Shown: positions 6,588 to 7,110 of the stretch, piece by piece | How the letters are laid out: every line of letters begins with the position of its first letter | Position numbering within the stretch: the stretch's first letter is position 1 | Assembly (NCBI GenBank): GCA_003224835.1 | Contig: QHZX01000048.1 | Span: 1-7,110 of the forward strand | Direction: 5' to 3' | Source of the DNA: Acidobacteriota bacterium | Lineage (GTDB): Bacteria; Acidobacteriota; Terriglobia; Terriglobales; Acidobacteriaceae | Length of the DNA: 7,110 nucleotides | Position numbers and translations under genes: made by a program | The notes under the pieces: generated by a model | Seen by the model: the letters and a program-made list of their open reading frames with translations, nothing else | What the model was told of the DNA's origin: nothing | The model's database searches: none

Positions 6588-7110
6588 ATGTCTTCTCTTC
6601 CCCTGCTTTCGGATAATGGCCCCCGACTCGTTGGTATTGCCCGGCTCGCGTCTCACGCTGAAACCGTTCGTCAAGGGCACGAAGTTGAATATTTCACTTT
6701 GCCTGTACGCTCGCTGTTAAATCGCTGCGTAAGCAGCCGGCAGATGCCCTTTACATGGACGATCAATCCTTATCGCGGATGCGAATTCGCCTGCAAATAT
6801 TGCTACGCACGCTACACCCACGAGTTCATGGAAATGCGTAATGGCATTGACTTCGAGCAAAAAATTTATGCCAAGCAACACGCAGCTGATCTGCTACGGC
6901 AGGAAATCCGCAGAGTAAAACCGGGAGAGCAGATTGCGATCGGAACGGCGACGGATCCTTATCAGCCGATTGAGCGGAAGCTTGAGATCACGCGAGCAAT
7001 ACTCGAACAATTCGCGCAGCACGCGGGCTTGGAGCTGGGCATTGTGACTAAATCAGCTTTGGTAGCGCGGGACGTCGATTTGCTTAAGCAGATCTCGGAG
7101 CGGAATGAAA
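6588..7110 (+). CDS. Radical SAM protein, SplB-like / Rv2578c-type (COG1533), 3' partial
   Basis: Only the first 174 codons are present; the frame is open to the window end. The cluster motif CxxxCxxC appears as GCEFACKYCYARYTH (C65, C69, C72), which would hold a [4Fe-4S] cluster for cleaving S-adenosylmethionine. It is preceded by EYFTLPVRSLLNRC and FTWTINPYRGC and followed by AIGTATDPYQPIERK and IVTKSALVARDVDLL. These are hallmarks of the radical SAM subgroup related to spore photoproduct lyase (COG1533, Rv2578c/PA0069-like). The reaction of this subgroup is not established, so no substrate is proposed. A GAAGG ribosome binding site at 6572-6576 lies 11 nt before the ATG. The gene has its own strong promoter and so is probably transcribed separately from ackA. 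Confidence 0.9.
   Translation, partial: MSSLPLLSDNGPRLVGIARLASHAETVRQGHEVEYFTLPVRSLLNRCVSSRQMPFTWTINPYRGCEFACKYCYARYTHEFMEMRNGIDFEQKIYAKQHAADLLRQEIRRVKPGEQIAIGTATDPYQPIERKLEITRAILEQFAQHAGLELGIVTKSALVARDVDLLKQISERNE

Overview
The window is ordinary-looking bacterial chromosome with all genes on the + strand. The best guess for the source is a member of Acidobacteriota. This is an inference from the style of the proteins: a secreted M13 peptidase, a short exported protein whose signal peptide ends in LFAQ, a phosphoketolase next to an acetate kinase, and a SplB-like radical SAM protein. No rRNA or marker gene is present to prove it. I saw no tRNA, CRISPR array, transposase or phage gene.

Layout. 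2-1975: an M13 (neprilysin-type) zinc metallopeptidase whose 5' end lies outside the window. 2120-2701: a small secreted protein of unknown role that weakly resembles the VasI/TagO fold, followed by a GC-rich hairpin. 2851-5129: a phosphoketolase (xfp). Its ribosome binding site, ATG and first 30 codons are in one frame, and the remaining 728 codons are in another. 5130-5288: an intergenic stretch with two inverted repeats that looks like a dispersed-repeat scar. 5289-6497: an acetate kinase (ackA) whose family N-terminus is present in frame but begins with CTG rather than a normal start codon. 6588-7110: the first 174 codons of a radical SAM protein, behind a strong extended -10 promoter flanked by an inverted repeat; the gene runs off the end.

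Metabolic logic. Phosphoketolase splits xylulose-5-phosphate or fructose-6-phosphate with phosphate to give acetyl-phosphate, and acetate kinase converts acetyl-phosphate plus ADP to acetate plus ATP. Together they form the ATP-yielding branch of the phosphoketolase pathway.

The main finding is that both genes are damaged at their 5' ends while the rest of each frame is intact. The xfp lesion fits a 25-nt deletion that removes a conserved family segment. Restoring 25 nt gives a 767-codon gene of near-normal length. This is either a recent inactivation, which would leave the bypass off in this strain, or an assembly artefact. I found no convincing new multi-gene system.
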